Positions 52,075 through 60,653 of a DNA stretch of 64,000 bases are shown in pieces (the first letter of the stretch is position 1; every line of letters starts with the position of its first letter). Location: the NCBI GenBank assembly GCA_000173575.1, contig ABYL01000014.1:1-64000 (forward strand), read 5' to 3'. A program made the translations under genes and the position numbers. A model generated the notes under the pieces. The model saw only the letters and a list, made by a program, of their open reading frames with translations, made no database searches and was not told the DNA's origin. This DNA comes from Burkholderia sp. H160. Lineage in GTDB: Bacteria > Pseudomonadota > Gammaproteobacteria > Burkholderiales > Burkholderiaceae.

Positions 52075-53007
52075 ATGTCCCTCACCTCACGTCAACAAGG
52101 CGCGATCACGCTGGCGAGCGGCGGGCTGCTGATGGGCACGATCGGCGTCTTCGTCGAGGAGGCGCGGCTCGATGCGCTGACGCTCGTGTTCTTCCGCTGC
52201 CTGTTCGGCTTTCTGTCGCTCGCCGCCTATTGCGCGTGGCAGGGCTTTTTCACGCGCACGCAATTCACACGCCGCACGGTCGCGCTCGCGCTCATTTCCG
52301 GCGTGCTGATGGTCACGCAATGGGTCGGCTTTTTCGATGCGATTCATCGCACCAGCATCGCGGTCGCGACCGTCGTGTTTCATGTGCAGCCGTTCTGGGT
52401 CGTGCTGATCGGCGCGGCGCTGTTCAACGAGCGACTCGGTGCGGACCGGCTCGGCTGGATCGCAACCGCGTTCGTCGGGCTCGTGCTCGCGTCGGGGGTA
52501 ATCGCCGCTGGCAATCTGCAAGGCCACACCAGCTATCTGATCGGCTTGAGCGAAGCGCTGCTCGGCTCACTGCTGTATGCGAGCGTCACGCTGATCGCGA
52601 AAAGCCTCGGCGAGATGCGCCCGCATCTGCTGACGCTCATGCAATGCGCGGTCGGCGTGACCTGCCTGCCGCTGATTGCGCCGCTGATCGCGCCTTTGAC
52701 GCTCACGCATATCGGTCCGATGCAGTGGTTCTGGCTGATCGGCATGGGCGTGCTGCACACGGGGCTGTCGTACGTGCTGATTTACGGTGCGTTGCCCAAA
52801 CTCAGCACACCAGTGATCGCGGTGCTGCTGTTCGTTTATCCGCTGACCGCGATCGTCGTGGATGCGCTCGTGTACGGCCGCGCGCTGTCGCTGTCGCAAC
52901 TCGCGGGCATGGCGCTGATCGTTGCCGCGAGTCTTGGCGTCAATCTCGGCTGGCCGTTGCTCACGCTGCTGAATCCAAACGGGCGGGCGCGCAGTCACGC
53001 GAAGTAA
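52075..53007 (+). CDS. EamA-family (DMT superfamily) transporter
   Basis: A 310-residue protein with ten hydrophobic helices in two EamA repeats (opening SGGLLMGTIGVFVEEARLDA, second repeat from about SYLIGLSEALLGSLLYASVT). The ATG at 52075 has AGGAG ten bases upstream. Such carriers export amino acids or metabolites. It is divergent from the LysR gene that probably regulates it, and its 3' end lies 20 bp from a convergent MFS gene. The substrate is unknown. Confidence 0.9.
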   Translation: MSLTSRQQGAITLASGGLLMGTIGVFVEEARLDALTLVFFRCLFGFLSLAAYCAWQGFFTRTQFTRRTVALALISGVLMVTQWVGFFDAIHRTSIAVATVVFHVQPFWVVLIGAALFNERLGADRLGWIATAFVGLVLASGVIAAGNLQGHTSYLIGLSEALLGSLLYASVTLIAKSLGEMRPHLLTLMQCAVGVTCLPLIAPLIAPLTLTHIGPMQWFWLIGMGVLHTGLSYVLIYGALPKLSTPVIAVLLFVYPLTAIVVDALVYGRALSLSQLAGMALIVAASLGVNLGWPLLTLLNPNGRARSHAK

Positions 53008-53026
53008 AGCGCGCCCGGCCACTCTC

Positions 53027-54325
53027 TCACTGCGGCAGAACCTCGCCGCGCGTCTCCGGCGCGAACGGAATCACGAACAGGCCGAGCACGAACGCCAGCG
53101 CGGTCAACGCGATCGGTACGCCGAGTGTCTGCATATGCAGCACCGCCGCGCCGAGCAGGAAGTTGACGCCCGCGCCGACGAAGCGCCCAATCGACGTGCA
53201 GAACGCAAACGCGGTCGCGCGCACGCGGGTTTCGAACTGCTCGGGCAGCCACAGGCTGAACAGCGCAAAGTTGCCGCCGAAAAAGCCCAAGACGAACAGC
53301 CACGCGATAAACGGCGCGAGGCCATTCGGCAGATAGAACGCCCAGCCGAAGCTCGCCGCGATCGACACTGCCATCCCCGCGAAGTACACCGCGAGCGTCA
53401 TCCTGCGGCCGATGCGCTCAGCCAGCGGCGGCAACGCGAGACAACCGAGGATCGTGCCGATCGACAGCAGGCCGGTAGCAAGCGACGCCGTGCGCATCGA
53501 ATCGCCCTTCGACATGCCGGCGCGCGTCGCGAGCTGGATCACCGCAGACGGCTCGTACACGGCGCCCGCCCACAGCCCGATGATCGCGATCGTCAGCAGA
53601 ATGCACGCGACCCATGTGCGACGCCGGTAAGCCGGCCCAAGGATCTCGCGCAGCGGCTTCGCGCGCACCGTCTTTGCCTCGGCCTTCTGCCACTTCTCCG
53701 GCTCCTTCACGCGCAGCAGGATCAGAATCGCGACGACGACCGGCACCGCGCCGGTCAGGAACATCGCGCGCCAGCCGAAATGCACGCCGACCGTGTAATT
53801 GAGCGCCGCCGCGAGAAAGAAGCCCGCGTAATAGCCGGTCTGTAGATACCCGGCGCCCATCTTGCGACGATCCTCGGGCCATGCCTCGGCCACGTAGGTG
53901 CCCGCGAGCGCCCATTCCCCGCCGATCCCGACGCCCGCGATGAAGCGAAAAATCGCCAGTTCCCACACGTTGCTCGCGGTCGCGGACAGTCCGGTGAAAA
54001 TCGCGAACGTGAAGATCGTCGCGGCAAGCACCTTGGTGCGCCCGAAGCGATCGGCGAGCGGCCCCCAGATGAACGACAGTCCCCAACCGACCAGAAACAG
54101 CGCGAACAGGATCGAGCCCGCGAGGCCGATGTTCGACGGCGTCGCCGCGAAACCCGAACGCGGCAGCAGCTCGGTCAGCGCGGGCGTGAGCACCAGCGCG
54201 TAAATGAACGAGTCCATGCCGTCGAGCGTCCAGCCGGCCCACGCGCCCCAAAACCCTGCGATCTGCGAACGATTGAGCGGTGTGCGCTGACGCACGACCG
54301 CTCGTCGGTCGGTCACTGTATTCAT
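53027..54325 (-). CDS. MFS organic-acid transporter (candidate malonate carrier)
   Basis: A 432-residue, 12-helix carrier from ATG 54325 (MNTVTDRRAVVRQRTPLNRS) with GGAGGAG upstream. The frame extends 26 codons into promoter DNA. The first-helix motif GFWGAWAGWTLDGMDSFIYA and the loop PLADRFGRTKVL place it among MFS carriers of carboxylates or aromatic acids (SHS/AAHS-like). It is divergent from the GntR regulator of the malonate decarboxylase operon, which has no mdcF or mdcLM transporter. Malonate import is therefore the favoured hypothesis. The spacing to the regulator start is 187 bp. Confidence 0.85.
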   Translation of the reverse strand: MNTVTDRRAVVRQRTPLNRSQIAGFWGAWAGWTLDGMDSFIYALVLTPALTELLPRSGFAATPSNIGLAGSILFALFLVGWGLSFIWGPLADRFGRTKVLAATIFTFAIFTGLSATASNVWELAIFRFIAGVGIGGEWALAGTYVAEAWPEDRRKMGAGYLQTGYYAGFFLAAALNYTVGVHFGWRAMFLTGAVPVVVAILILLRVKEPEKWQKAEAKTVRAKPLREILGPAYRRRTWVACILLTIAIIGLWAGAVYEPSAVIQLATRAGMSKGDSMRTASLATGLLSIGTILGCLALPPLAERIGRRMTLAVYFAGMAVSIAASFGWAFYLPNGLAPFIAWLFVLGFFGGNFALFSLWLPEQFETRVRATAFAFCTSIGRFVGAGVNFLLGAAVLHMQTLGVPIALTALAFVLGLFVIPFAPETRGEVLPQ

Positions 54326-54492
54326 CTTGCTCCTCCAGCCTACGATGGTTGAACGTAACGAAAAACGACGGGCGCGCTTGGGGTGGATCGACGACGTCCT
54401 CATACAACTGATTCAGAGGACGGTGCGGACATTTGCCGGCAAGATAAGTGAAGACCTTTCCGGGTTTGCCCTCGCTGAAATGCGCGTCTTTT

Positions 54493-54515
54493 CATATATA
54501 ATATTTGATATCATG
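54493..54515. promoter_or_regulatory. AT-rich imperfect palindrome over the mdc regulator start codon
   Basis: The segment 54493-54515 is an imperfect palindrome (CAT...ATG at the ends) containing the perfect TGATATCA (54506-54513) that overlaps the regulator's ATG. It stands out as AT-rich in a GC-rich context and may be an autoregulatory operator. Confidence 0.5.
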
Positions 54516-55283
54516 AGTCACGCAACTGAAGGTTTTCCCCTGGACGCCCCCGTGCCCGGTTCGTTTCTTCCGGCGGCGGCGCCGCGCGAGAGCACCTCGC
54601 ACATGATCGCGGAGGCGCTGCGCGCGGCGATCGTCGACGGCACGCTCGCGCCTGGCGCGCCGTTGCGACAGGACGCGATCGCCCGGCACTTCTCGGTCAG
54701 CGCCATTCCGGTGCGCGAGGCGCTGCGCCAGCTCGAAAGCGAGGGCTGGGCGCGCGCGTCGGTCCATAAAGGCGCGACCGTCGCGCCGCTGTCCGCCGAC
54801 GAAGCGCGCGAGATCTACGAGATCCGCTCCGCGCTCGAAAGTCTCGCGCTCGGCCTCGCGATCCCGAATCACACCGCCGCGACGCTGCGCGAAGCCACTG
54901 AGTTGTGCCACGCCGCCGAGCGCGAAGCGGACCCGTCGCTCTACGTCACGCGCAACGCCGCGTTCCATATGTGTCTCTACGCGCCCGCCGGCCGGCCGCG
55001 GCTCGCGGACATGATCGGGCTGCTGCACCGGCGCGGCGAACGCTATCTGCGCCTGAAGTTCGGCTTGCCGTCGTACAAGGGCGAGTCCGACACCGAGCAC
55101 GCCGCGCTGCTCGACGCCGTCGAGCGCCGCGATATCGCGGCCGCGCAGTCGCTGGTGGTCGCGCATCTGCTCGGCACCGGAGAGCTGCTGCATCGTTTCC
55201 TGACCGAGCGCGCGCGCGAAGAAGCGCTTGCGCATCAACCGAAGCCGCGCGGCCGACGTCCGCGCGTCACCACCGGGAGCTGA
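54513..55283 (+). CDS. GntR-family regulator (FCD type) of malonate decarboxylase operon
   Basis: A 256-residue protein. Start MSHATEGFPLDAPVPGSF at 54513 has no clear ribosome site and overlaps a palindrome; an in-frame ATG at 54480 exists. The winged HTH covers about residues 30-90 (RAAIVDGTLAPGAPLRQDAI, ARHFSVSAIPVREALRQLES). The FCD domain has EIYEIRSALESLALGL and the metal-type His in NAAFHMCLY. Some malonate decarboxylase operons are run by a GntR repressor (MdcY in Acinetobacter), others by LysR-type MdcR. Here the GntR gene leads the operon, 8 bp before mdcA. Confidence 0.87.
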   Translation: MSHATEGFPLDAPVPGSFLPAAAPRESTSHMIAEALRAAIVDGTLAPGAPLRQDAIARHFSVSAIPVREALRQLESEGWARASVHKGATVAPLSADEAREIYEIRSALESLALGLAIPNHTAATLREATELCHAAEREADPSLYVTRNAAFHMCLYAPAGRPRLADMIGLLHRRGERYLRLKFGLPSYKGESDTEHAALLDAVERRDIAAAQSLVVAHLLGTGELLHRFLTERAREEALAHQPKPRGRRPRVTTGS

Positions 55284-55291
55284 TCGAGCCG

Positions 55292-56962
55292 ATGAACTAC
55301 CCCGCCGAAGCCGCCGCATCGCTGTTCACCGCCCGCTCGTGGACGACCCGTCGCGACGAAAAGAACCGCCGCCTCGCGGCCATCGCGCCTTGGCTCGAAG
55401 ACGGCGTGCTGCCCGCGCACCGCATCGTCGATGCGCTCGAAACGCTGATCCAGCCCGGCGAGCGCGTCGCGCTCGAAGGCGACAACCAGAAGCAGGCTGA
55501 CTTCCTGTCGCGCTCGCTCGCCAAGGTCGATCCGCACAAGCTGCACGATGTGCATCTGCTGATTTCGAGCATCAGTCGTCCTGAGCATCTGACGCTGTTC
55601 GAGCGCGGCATCGCGCACAAGGTCGATTTCTCGTTCGCGGGGCCGCAAAGTCTGCGCGTCGCGCAACTGCTCGAAGACGGCCAGCTCGAAATCGGCGCGA
55701 TCTATACCTATGTCGAGCTGTACGCGCGCATGTTCGTCGATCTGACGCCGCACGTCGCGCTGCTGTGCGCGGAACAAGCCGACCGTCACGGCAATCTGTA
55801 CACCGGCCCGAATACCGAGGACACACCGACCATCGCCGAGGCCGCCGCGTTCCGTCACGGCATCGTGATCGTGCAGGTCAACGAGATCGTCGACGAACTG
55901 CCGCGCGTCGACATTCCGGGCTCGTGGGTCGACGTGGTCGTTCAGGCGGACCGGCCGTTCGCGGTCGAGCCGCTGTTCACGCGCGATCCGCGTCATATCG
56001 GCGACTTGCAGGTACTGACCGCGATGATGGTGATTCGCGGCATCTACGAACCGTATGGCGTCACTTCGCTGAATCACGGCATCGGCTTCGATACCGCGGC
56101 GATCGAACTGCTGCTGCCCACGTACGGCGAATCGCTCGGCCTCAAGGGCAAGATCTGCCGCAACTGGACGCTCAATCCGCACCCGACGATGATCCCCGCG
56201 ATCGAATCGGGCTGGGTCGACAGCATCCATTGCTTCGGCAGCGAGGTCGGCATGGAGGCGTATATCGAGGCGCGCCCCGATGTCTTCTTCACCGGCAACG
56301 ACGGCAGCCTGCGCTCGAACCGCGTGCTGTGTCAGTTGGCCGGGCAATACGGCGTCGATCTGTTCATCGGCTCGACGTTGCAGATCGATGCGGACGCGAA
56401 TTCGTCGACGGTCACGCGCGGGCGGCTCGCCGGTTTCGGCGGCGCGCCGAACATGGGCCACGATCCGCGCGGCCGGCGTCATTCGAGCGAGGCGTGGCTG
56501 AAGCTGCTGAAGGGCGACGGCGCCGTGTCGCGTGGTCAGAAGCTCGTCGTGCAGTTGGCCGAGACGTACAAGAAAGGCGGCGAGCCGACCTTCGTCGATG
56601 AACTCGACGCGGTCGCGGTCGGCGCGAAAAACAACATGCCGATCGCGCCGGTGATGATCTACGGCGACGACGTGAGCCATGTGGTCACCGAGGAAGGCAT
56701 CGCGCATCTGCACAAGGCCGAGGGCATCGACGAGCGGCGCGCGGCGATCGCGGCGGTGGCCGGTGTCACGCCGATCGGCTTGCGCGCGAAGCCGGAGAAA
56801 ACCGCCGAATTGCGCCGGCGCGGCATCGTCGCGTATCCGGAAGATCTCGGCATCCGGCGCGGCGAAGCGAAGCGTTCACTGCTCGCGGCGCGCAGCATCG
56901 ATGATCTGGTCACGTGGTCGGGCGGACTGTACGCGCCGCCCGCGCGCTTCCGGAGCTGGTGA
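55292..56962 (+). CDS. mdcA: Malonate decarboxylase alpha subunit (acetyl-S-ACP:malonate ACP transferase)
   Basis: A 556-residue protein from ATG 55292 (MNYPAEAAASLFTARSWTTR). The frame is open upstream into the regulator gene, but that part has no family resemblance. Strong MdcA signatures: ALEGDNQKQADFLSRSL, VDFSFAGPQSLRVAQLLEDG, NHGIGFDTAAIELLLPTYGE, NPHPTMIPAIESGWVDSIHC and GFGGAPNMGHDPRGRRH. It exchanges acetyl for malonyl on the carrier protein. It is the first enzyme gene of the operon and its stop is 2 bp from mdcB. Confidence 0.97.
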   Translation: MNYPAEAAASLFTARSWTTRRDEKNRRLAAIAPWLEDGVLPAHRIVDALETLIQPGERVALEGDNQKQADFLSRSLAKVDPHKLHDVHLLISSISRPEHLTLFERGIAHKVDFSFAGPQSLRVAQLLEDGQLEIGAIYTYVELYARMFVDLTPHVALLCAEQADRHGNLYTGPNTEDTPTIAEAAAFRHGIVIVQVNEIVDELPRVDIPGSWVDVVVQADRPFAVEPLFTRDPRHIGDLQVLTAMMVIRGIYEPYGVTSLNHGIGFDTAAIELLLPTYGESLGLKGKICRNWTLNPHPTMIPAIESGWVDSIHCFGSEVGMEAYIEARPDVFFTGNDGSLRSNRVLCQLAGQYGVDLFIGSTLQIDADANSSTVTRGRLAGFGGAPNMGHDPRGRRHSSEAWLKLLKGDGAVSRGQKLVVQLAETYKKGGEPTFVDELDAVAVGAKNNMPIAPVMIYGDDVSHVVTEEGIAHLHKAEGIDERRAAIAAVAGVTPIGLRAKPEKTAELRRRGIVAYPEDLGIRRGEAKRSLLAARSIDDLVTWSGGLYAPPARFRSW

Positions 56963-56964
56963 CG

Positions 56965-57933
56965 ATGGCGTCCGCGGCTGCTCTTCTTGAACGGTTGGAC
57001 GCGTCGGTTGCTTCAGTCTTGCGCGATGATGCGTGCGGCACCTCGCCGATCACGCGGTATTCCGACGCGCAACTCGCGCGCGACGCGATCACCGCGCTCA
57101 TCGACGAAGCCGAGCTCACACCGAAGCCCGCGCTCGTCGATCGGCGCGGCAGCGGCGCGCATCGCGACCTCGATCTCGCAATCATGCGGCGCTCCGCGCA
57201 CGCGCTCGAACCGACGTTCGCGACGCTCGCACGCACGGCGCGCCGCCGCGGCGAACCCTCGGCGCTGTTGCGCGCCGAGCTCGCGCAGATCGGCCGCGCG
57301 GGCGAACAGGACATGATGGACGCGACGGACGGCAGCAATGCGCACCGCGGCGCGATCTGGATCATTGGCCTGCTCGTTGCGGGCGTGGCGCTCGAAACGT
57401 CGTCGAGTCCGGCCACGTGTGCGCATCTGCCTGGCAATCCCAACCATCTGGATACCGCGCGGGTCTGCACGCTGGCCGCGCAGATCGCCTGCTTCCCGGA
57501 CCGCTTCGCTGCTGCGTCCGACAGCCACGGCGAACGCGCGCGTCAACGCTATCAGGTCGGCGGCGCGCGGCGCGAAGCGCAGGACGGCTTTCCGCACGTG
57601 CTCGACGTCGGCCTGCCCGCGTTGCATGCGGCGCGCGCACGCAACCTCGACGAAAACGCCGCGCGCATCGACGCGCTGCTCGCGATCATGAGCACGCTCG
57701 ACGATACCTGCCTGCTGCATCGCGCGGGCCTCGCCGGTTTGCATGCGGGCCAGCGCGGCGCGCGACGTGTGCTCGACGCGGGCGGCAGTTCGACACGCGC
57801 GGGCCGTGTCGCGCTCGATGCCCTCGAACGCGAGCTGCTAGCGCTGAACGCATCGCCTGGCGGCGCGGCCGATCTGCTCGCCGCCACCCTCTTTCTCGAC
57901 ATGCTGGCGCATCGCGACGCCAGCCGGAGCTGA
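56965..57933 (+). CDS. mdcB: Triphosphoribosyl-dephospho-CoA synthase
   Basis: A 322-residue CitG/MdcB-family enzyme from ATG 56965. Motifs: LIDEAELTPKPALVDRRGSG, HRDLDLAIMRRSAHALEP, SNAHRGAIWIIGLLVAG and STLDDTCLLHRAGLAGL. It makes 2'-(5''-triphosphoribosyl)-3'-dephospho-CoA, the precursor of the prosthetic group attached to MdcC. The frame upstream of 56965 (17 codons) is inside mdcA. mdcC starts 5 bp after its stop. Confidence 0.95.
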   Translation: MASAAALLERLDASVASVLRDDACGTSPITRYSDAQLARDAITALIDEAELTPKPALVDRRGSGAHRDLDLAIMRRSAHALEPTFATLARTARRRGEPSALLRAELAQIGRAGEQDMMDATDGSNAHRGAIWIIGLLVAGVALETSSSPATCAHLPGNPNHLDTARVCTLAAQIACFPDRFAAASDSHGERARQRYQVGGARREAQDGFPHVLDVGLPALHAARARNLDENAARIDALLAIMSTLDDTCLLHRAGLAGLHAGQRGARRVLDAGGSSTRAGRVALDALERELLALNASPGGAADLLAATLFLDMLAHRDASRS

Positions 57934-57938
57934 GCCTC

Positions 57939-58262
57939 ATGGAACATCTGACCTTCGACTATCCGGCGCAACGCGCCGTCACGACCCGCGCTCACGTCGG
58001 CGTGGTCGGCTCGGGCGATCTGGAAGTGCTGCTCTCGCCCGCCGTTGCCGATGCGAGCGGCTCGGCGCTCGCCGCTCAGGTGGTCGTGCGCACCAGCGTC
58101 GACGGCTATAGCCACATCTGGAAGAGCGTGCTCGACCGCTTCTTCACGCGCTACGACGGCGCCGCGCACATCGAGATCAACGACTTCGGCGCGACGCCCG
58201 GCGTGGTCGCGTTGCGGCTCGCGGAAGCGGTCGAAGCGTCCGAAGAAGGAGACAAAGTATGA
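57939..58262 (+). CDS. mdcC: Malonate decarboxylase acyl-carrier protein (delta subunit)
   Basis: A 107-residue carrier protein. Ser25 in GVVGSGDLEVLL is the expected attachment site of the phosphoribosyl-dephospho-CoA group by the MdcG transferase. The family length and DGYSHIWKSVLDRFFTRYDG region are conserved. It shuttles acetyl and malonyl groups between MdcA and MdcDE. Its TGA overlaps the mdcD ATG by 4 bp. Confidence 0.95.
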   Translation: MEHLTFDYPAQRAVTTRAHVGVVGSGDLEVLLSPAVADASGSALAAQVVVRTSVDGYSHIWKSVLDRFFTRYDGAAHIEINDFGATPGVVALRLAEAVEASEEGDKV

Positions 58263-59143
58263 GCACCACCGCCAGCGCTCATCGCGCCCCGCTGCTGCGC
58301 CAGAGCTTCATCGAACTGCCCGCGCGCGAGCGCGCGCGGTCGCTGCTCGACGCGGGCAGCTTCCGCGAACTGCTCGGACCGTTCGATCGCATCTCATCGC
58401 CGTGGCTGCCCATGCAGGGCATCGTCTGCCAGGCCGACGACGGCTGCGTGATCGCGCGCGGCACGATCGACGGCGAGCCCGCCGTGGTGGCCGCGATCGA
58501 ATCGGCGTTCCAGGGCGGCAGCATCGGCGAAGTGTCGGGCAGCAAGATCGCCGCGGCGCTCGAAATGGCGCGGCGCGACTGCGAGCGCGGCAAGTCCGTG
58601 CGCCCCGTCGTGCTGTTCGAAACCGGCGGCGTGCGGCTGCAGGAAGCGAACCTTGGGCTCGCGGTCATCGCCGAGATTCAGGCGGCGATCGTCGCGCTGC
58701 GCCGGCACGTGCCGGTGGTCGGCGTGATCGCGGGCATGGTCGGCTGCTTCGGCGGCATGTCGCTCGCGGCCGCGTTGTGCTCGTATCTGGTCGTGACGAA
58801 GCAGGGACGGCTCGGCATGAACGGGCCCGAAGTGATCGAGCAGGAAGCCGGAATCGAGGAACTCGATGCGAGCGATCGCCGCCGGGTGTGGCAACTGATC
58901 GGCGGCGAGCAGCGCGTCGCGAGCGCGCTCGCCGACACGCTCGTCGACGACGATGCCGATGCGGTGCGCGCCGCCGTGCACGCCGCGTTCACGCAGGGCG
59001 TGCCGGCCGCGCATCGCAGCGAGCAGGTCGACACGTTCCTGCAGCGGCTCGCGCAAATCGATCCGGCAAACGTCACGCCCGAGACGATGCGCGATGTGTA
59101 CAACCCGCAGGGCCGCGATGCAGCGAACAAGGAGCAGGCATGA
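58259..59143 (+). CDS. mdcD: Malonate decarboxylase beta subunit
   Basis: A 294-residue crotonase/carboxyltransferase-fold protein. Visible features: RQSFIELPARERARSLLD, IAAIESAFQGGSIGEV-like segment (VVAAIESAFQGGSIGEVSGS), VVGVIAGMVGCFGGMSLAAA and RLGMNGPEVIEQEAGIEELD. With MdcE it forms the decarboxylase proper, converting malonyl-S-ACP to acetyl-S-ACP and CO2. ATGA overlaps exist at both ends (mdcC and mdcE), showing tight translational coupling. Confidence 0.96.
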   Translation: MSTTASAHRAPLLRQSFIELPARERARSLLDAGSFRELLGPFDRISSPWLPMQGIVCQADDGCVIARGTIDGEPAVVAAIESAFQGGSIGEVSGSKIAAALEMARRDCERGKSVRPVVLFETGGVRLQEANLGLAVIAEIQAAIVALRRHVPVVGVIAGMVGCFGGMSLAAALCSYLVVTKQGRLGMNGPEVIEQEAGIEELDASDRRRVWQLIGGEQRVASALADTLVDDDADAVRAAVHAAFTQGVPAAHRSEQVDTFLQRLAQIDPANVTPETMRDVYNPQGRDAANKEQA

Positions 59144-59955
59144 TCGACACGACACTCACGCGCGGCGCACGCTGGTTCAACGCACTGGCAGGCGAACCGT
59201 CGAGCGCGGCGCCGGTCTGGAGCGGTGATGCGACGCTCGGCGGCGAGACCGCGCACTTCATCACGGTCGTGCCCGATCCCGCGAATCGCTTTCCGCGGGC
59301 GACCAGCAACGTGGTCGGGCTCGAACAGGGTTGGCAACTCGCGCGCGCGGTGCGTCAAGCGATGGAAGCGGATAAGGGCGCCGGCACGCGCCGCCCGATC
59401 GTCGCGATCGTCGACGTGAAAAGCCAGGCCTACGGCTACCGCGAGGAAATGCTCGGCATTCACCTCGCCTGCGCGGCCGCCGTCGATGCCTACGCGAGCG
59501 CGCGCGACGCGGGACATCCGGTGATCGCGCTGATCGTCGGTCCGGCGATGTCGGGCGCGTTCCTCGCGCACGGCTATCAGGCGAACCGCATCGTCGCGCT
59601 CGACGCGCCCGGCACGATGGTCCACGCGATGGGCAAGGAAGCGGCCGCGCGCGTCACGCGCCGCACGGTCGAAGAACTCGACGAACTCGGCGAGACGATC
59701 GTGCCGATGTCGTATTCGATGGCTTCGTTCGCGAAGTTGGGGCTGCTCGATCAGTTGATCGAAGGCATCGACGCGGATGCGCCCGACGCGGCGCAGATCG
59801 AGCGCGTGCGCACGGTGCTGGTCGAGCAGATTCGCAGTGCGCGCGAGGGGGATCGTACGCTCGCGCGTCGGCTGGAATCGACGGCCGCGCGGCAGAATCG
59901 CGCGGCATCGATCGAGGTGCGGCGGCGCCTTGCTGAACAATGGGATGCCGTGTGA
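59140..59955 (+). CDS. mdcE: Malonate decarboxylase gamma subunit
   Basis: A 271-residue protein from ATG 59140, overlapping the mdcD stop by 4 bp. Signatures: TRGARWFNALAGEPSSAAPV, VIALIVGPAMSGAFLAHGYQ and ALDAPGTMVHAMGKEAAARV. It is the carboxyltransferase-like partner of MdcD. A ribosome site AAGGAGCAGGC lies within the end of mdcD. Its TGA overlaps the mdcG ATG by one base. Confidence 0.96.
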   Translation: MIDTTLTRGARWFNALAGEPSSAAPVWSGDATLGGETAHFITVVPDPANRFPRATSNVVGLEQGWQLARAVRQAMEADKGAGTRRPIVAIVDVKSQAYGYREEMLGIHLACAAAVDAYASARDAGHPVIALIVGPAMSGAFLAHGYQANRIVALDAPGTMVHAMGKEAAARVTRRTVEELDELGETIVPMSYSMASFAKLGLLDQLIEGIDADAPDAAQIERVRTVLVEQIRSAREGDRTLARRLESTAARQNRAASIEVRRRLAEQWDAV

Positions 59956-60653
59956 TGCCGGTTTGCGCGATTGCACCCTTCCCCACCGCGCTCGCCACGT
60001 CGTGCGACGCGCGGTGGCGGCCGCATGATCTGCTGCGCTTGCGCCGGCTGGATGCGCTCGCCGACGAACCTGCGTGGGTTAGCGACGCGTTCGAGCGCGC
60101 ACCGTATGCGGTCGTTCGACGCGCGTTTGCCGCTGATGGGTTCGTCGCGATCGGCGTGCGGGGTGTGCAGCGCGCGCAACGTTACGGAACGTGGGTGCAT
60201 GCGGACGATATCGTCGGTACCGTGTCGCCGGAATCCCTGGCGCAGATGCAACCCGATGCCGGACGCAATGCATTGCCATCTTTCATTGCGCTGACTTTCT
60301 TGCAAGGTGATCCGTGCGGTCCACTCTCGCGATTCGTTTGGGGTCCTACGGGCAGTGCGGGTTTTGAACTGGCGACACACGTGCCGACTGTCAACGAAGC
60401 CAGCGATCTCGATCTGTTGATCCGCGCACCGGAACCGCTGGCATCGGATGTCGCGCGTGCATTGCTGGAGCAATTGCAGACGCTAGCGGCGCGTATCGGC
60501 GTGCGAATCGATGCGCAGCTCGAAACGCCCGCGGGAGGCGTGGCGCTCGCGGAATGGGCCGCTGACAAGGTGCGCGTGCTGGCCCGGCACGCGAGCGGTC
60601 CGCGATTGGTCGTCGATCCGTGGGCCGCTGTTGCTCACGATGGCATCGCCTGA
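59955..60653 (+). CDS. mdcG: Phosphoribosyl-dephospho-CoA transferase (ACP prosthetic group)
   Basis: A 232-residue protein. The nucleotidyltransferase motif NEASDLDLLIRAPEPL lies around residue 150, and an N-terminal RPHDLLRLRRLDALADEPAW is typical of MdcG. It transfers the dephospho-CoA-derived group to Ser25 of MdcC to make the holo carrier protein. The start at 59955 overlaps the mdcE stop by one base; a Met five codons earlier lies inside mdcE. The last base of its stop is the first base of mdcH. Confidence 0.92.
   Translation: MPVCAIAPFPTALATSCDARWRPHDLLRLRRLDALADEPAWVSDAFERAPYAVVRRAFAADGFVAIGVRGVQRAQRYGTWVHADDIVGTVSPESLAQMQPDAGRNALPSFIALTFLQGDPCGPLSRFVWGPTGSAGFELATHVPTVNEASDLDLLIRAPEPLASDVARALLEQLQTLAARIGVRIDAQLETPAGGVALAEWAADKVRVLARHASGPRLVVDPWAAVAHDGIA

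Noticed and set aside
55235-56713. A 492-codon minus-strand frame opposite mdcA
   Set aside because: Antisense shadow of a strongly conserved gene with the same biased composition and no recognisable domain.
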